Positions 62,890 through 64,000 of a DNA stretch of 64,000 nucleotides are shown here, one piece after another (position 1 is the first letter of the stretch; every line of letters starts with the position of its first letter). This DNA comes from Methanosarcina sp. UBA289 (GTDB lineage: Archaea > Halobacteriota > Methanosarcinia > Methanosarcinales > Methanosarcinaceae). The position numbers and the translations under genes were made by a program. Under the pieces are notes generated by a model, which was not told where the DNA came from, searched no databases, and worked only from the letters and a program-made list of their open reading frames with translations. Location: contig DAKJ01000018.1 of assembly GCA_002496565.1 (NCBI GenBank), forward strand, positions 573,298 through 637,297, in the 5' to 3' direction.

Positions 62890-64000
62890 ATGGATGCGGA
62901 TATTATTGTAATAGGGGCATCTCCTGCAGGGCTGATGGCTGCAAGGAACGCCTGTGAAAAAGGGGCGGCGGTCCTTTTACTGGAAAAAAAAGAAGACATA
63001 GGGCATCCTCCCCATCCTGCAAACTCCTTTTTTAAGGGAATGCTAGATAAATGCGGAGAAAAGGCAGACCCTTCTTATGTTCTGCATTATCTCAAAGGCA
63101 TGAAGATTATTTCACCATCAGGAAGGACAGTCGAAGTTGAGGCGACCGGATACGCTATTGATAAAACTGCATTCGACAGGTTTTATGCAAATAAAATAAT
63201 GAAAACCGGCGTAGAACTTCGGACAGGAGTAAAAGTGCAGGATATCCAGAAAGAAGGAGAGAGATTTACTGTCAACACTTCTGCCGGGACATTTACCTCA
63301 AAACTGGTTATTATCTCCGACGGTATAAATTCAAAGATGGCTTCCCTTGTGGGCCTTAAGACAATGAAACATCCTGAAGATATTGCCTGGGGAATCGAAT
63401 TGGACATAAAAAGTCCTGGACTTGGGAAACCGAAGATGTTTGAGTATTATGTAGGAAATCATGCCCCTGGCTGGAAAACTACATACTCCCCAAGAGGAGG
63501 AGACAATGCCGCAATCGGGGCCTACGTGCGCAGATGTGGAACCGATGCAACGCCTTATCTTAATGCCTGGGTTGAGAATTTCAAAAAACTTAAAGGACTC
63601 GAAGAGTTTGAAGTTGTAAGAAAACTTTCCGGCGGAGATCCTATAGTGACAATTCCAGGTGAATACATAACTGATGGGATAATGGTTGCTGGTGGGGCAG
63701 CAGGTCAGTCGGGAATAGGATATGCAATGAGAGCAGGCCAGATATGTGGAGATGTCGCTGCAGATGCCATAAGCAAAGGAGATGTCTCAAAATCTGCCCT
63801 ATCAGAATACCGGAAGATCTGGGATAAAGAGTTTCTGGCCGAGCATTATGTGGGTCGGATAGGACTTGAGACTCTCAGGAAAATGACGGATAGGGAAATC
63901 GATGAGATGGCAAAGGTCTTTGAAAAGGAAGATCTCTCATTCATTCATGGAAGTTCAATTGAGCAGACTATGCAAGTTTTTGCGTTCATGCTAAAGAAAA
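62890..64000 (+). CDS. Geranylgeranyl-reductase-family flavoprotein (partial, runs off the window)
   Basis: 370 codons visible, open at the window end. N-terminal FAD motif DIIVIGASPAGLMAARNA, then LEKKEDIGHPP, substrate region YAIDKTAF, GIELDIKSPG, and the second FAD motif GIMVAGGAAGQSGIGYAMRA. The family reduces isoprenoid double bonds using FAD. Full length is usually 390-410 residues, so about 30 are missing. It is coupled to the UbiA-type gene upstream; together they could attach and then partly saturate a prenyl chain. No frame defects. Confidence 0.88.
   Translation, partial: MDADIIVIGASPAGLMAARNACEKGAAVLLLEKKEDIGHPPHPANSFFKGMLDKCGEKADPSYVLHYLKGMKIISPSGRTVEVEATGYAIDKTAFDRFYANKIMKTGVELRTGVKVQDIQKEGERFTVNTSAGTFTSKLVIISDGINSKMASLVGLKTMKHPEDIAWGIELDIKSPGLGKPKMFEYYVGNHAPGWKTTYSPRGGDNAAIGAYVRRCGTDATPYLNAWVENFKKLKGLEEFEVVRKLSGGDPIVTIPGEYITDGIMVAGGAAGQSGIGYAMRAGQICGDVAADAISKGDVSKSALSEYRKIWDKEFLAEHYVGRIGLETLRKMTDREIDEMAKVFEKEDLSFIHGSSIEQTMQVFAFMLKK

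Overview
The window is a piece of a methanogenic archaeon of the genus Methanosarcina. Three things show this: a complete methanol methyltransferase set (mtaA, mtaC, mtaB) with all known metal and cobamide ligands; several FilR1-type (Msr-like) winged-helix regulators; and archaeal information-processing genes (TATA-binding protein, thermosome, archaeosine tRNA-guanine transglycosylase, NrpR) with TATA boxes, GGAGGTG-type ribosome sites and AT-rich spacers. From memory the gene order (hydrogenase-like cluster, mtaA, mtaCB, nrpR, thermosome) fits M. mazei or a close relative; I could not check this.

Layout. 0.6-4 kb: a surface protein with a MacB-type ABC transporter, then a decayed hybrid-cluster-protein gene. 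5-12.3 kb: a six-gene membrane complex of the Hyf/complex I family. Its proton-pump subunits look intact, but both catalytic-arm subunits have lost the metal-binding cysteines. 12.3-14.1 kb: a broken methyltransferase gene and an Msr-like regulator. 14.2-17.6 kb (minus): a hybrid histidine kinase and a response regulator. 18-20.9 kb (minus): a Na+/K+-ATPase-like P-type pump. 21.2-38.2 kb: the methanol island, with mtaA, a RamA-like reductive activator, a CobW-type GTPase, a TATA-binding protein paralogue, mtaCB after a leader of about 1.1 kb, an acetate-type permease, a truncated cation exporter, two tandem hydantoinase-like proteins and two Msr-like regulators.

38.3-47.9 kb: a decayed lipoprotein gene, tRNA-Arg(GCG), YchF GTPase, a degenerate cis-prenyltransferase, a zinc-ribbon protein, NrpR, an MBL-fold protein, SufC/SufB, and a small regulator/membrane-ferredoxin operon with palindromic operators. 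48-51.1 kb: a 1015-residue FAD/Fe-S fusion with a methionine-rich tail. 51.1-54.7 kb: an accessory patch bracketed by related repeats, with two unrecognised genes, a MITE-like element and an MFS exporter. 55-64 kb: thermosome, DUF473, PAC2 protein, COG1751 protein, AhpD-like protein, TgtA, and a UbiA prenyltransferase with a geranylgeranyl-reductase-like gene cut by the window end.

How it works together. MtaB moves the methyl group of methanol to the cobamide on MtaC, and MtaA moves it to coenzyme M. The RamA-like protein rescues oxidised cobamide, the GTPase may supply metal, and the Msr-like proteins and possibly the extra TBP control expression. The strongest candidate for something poorly understood is the Hyf-like complex, which keeps its ion-pumping parts but appears to have no NiFe site and no canonical proximal Fe-S cluster.
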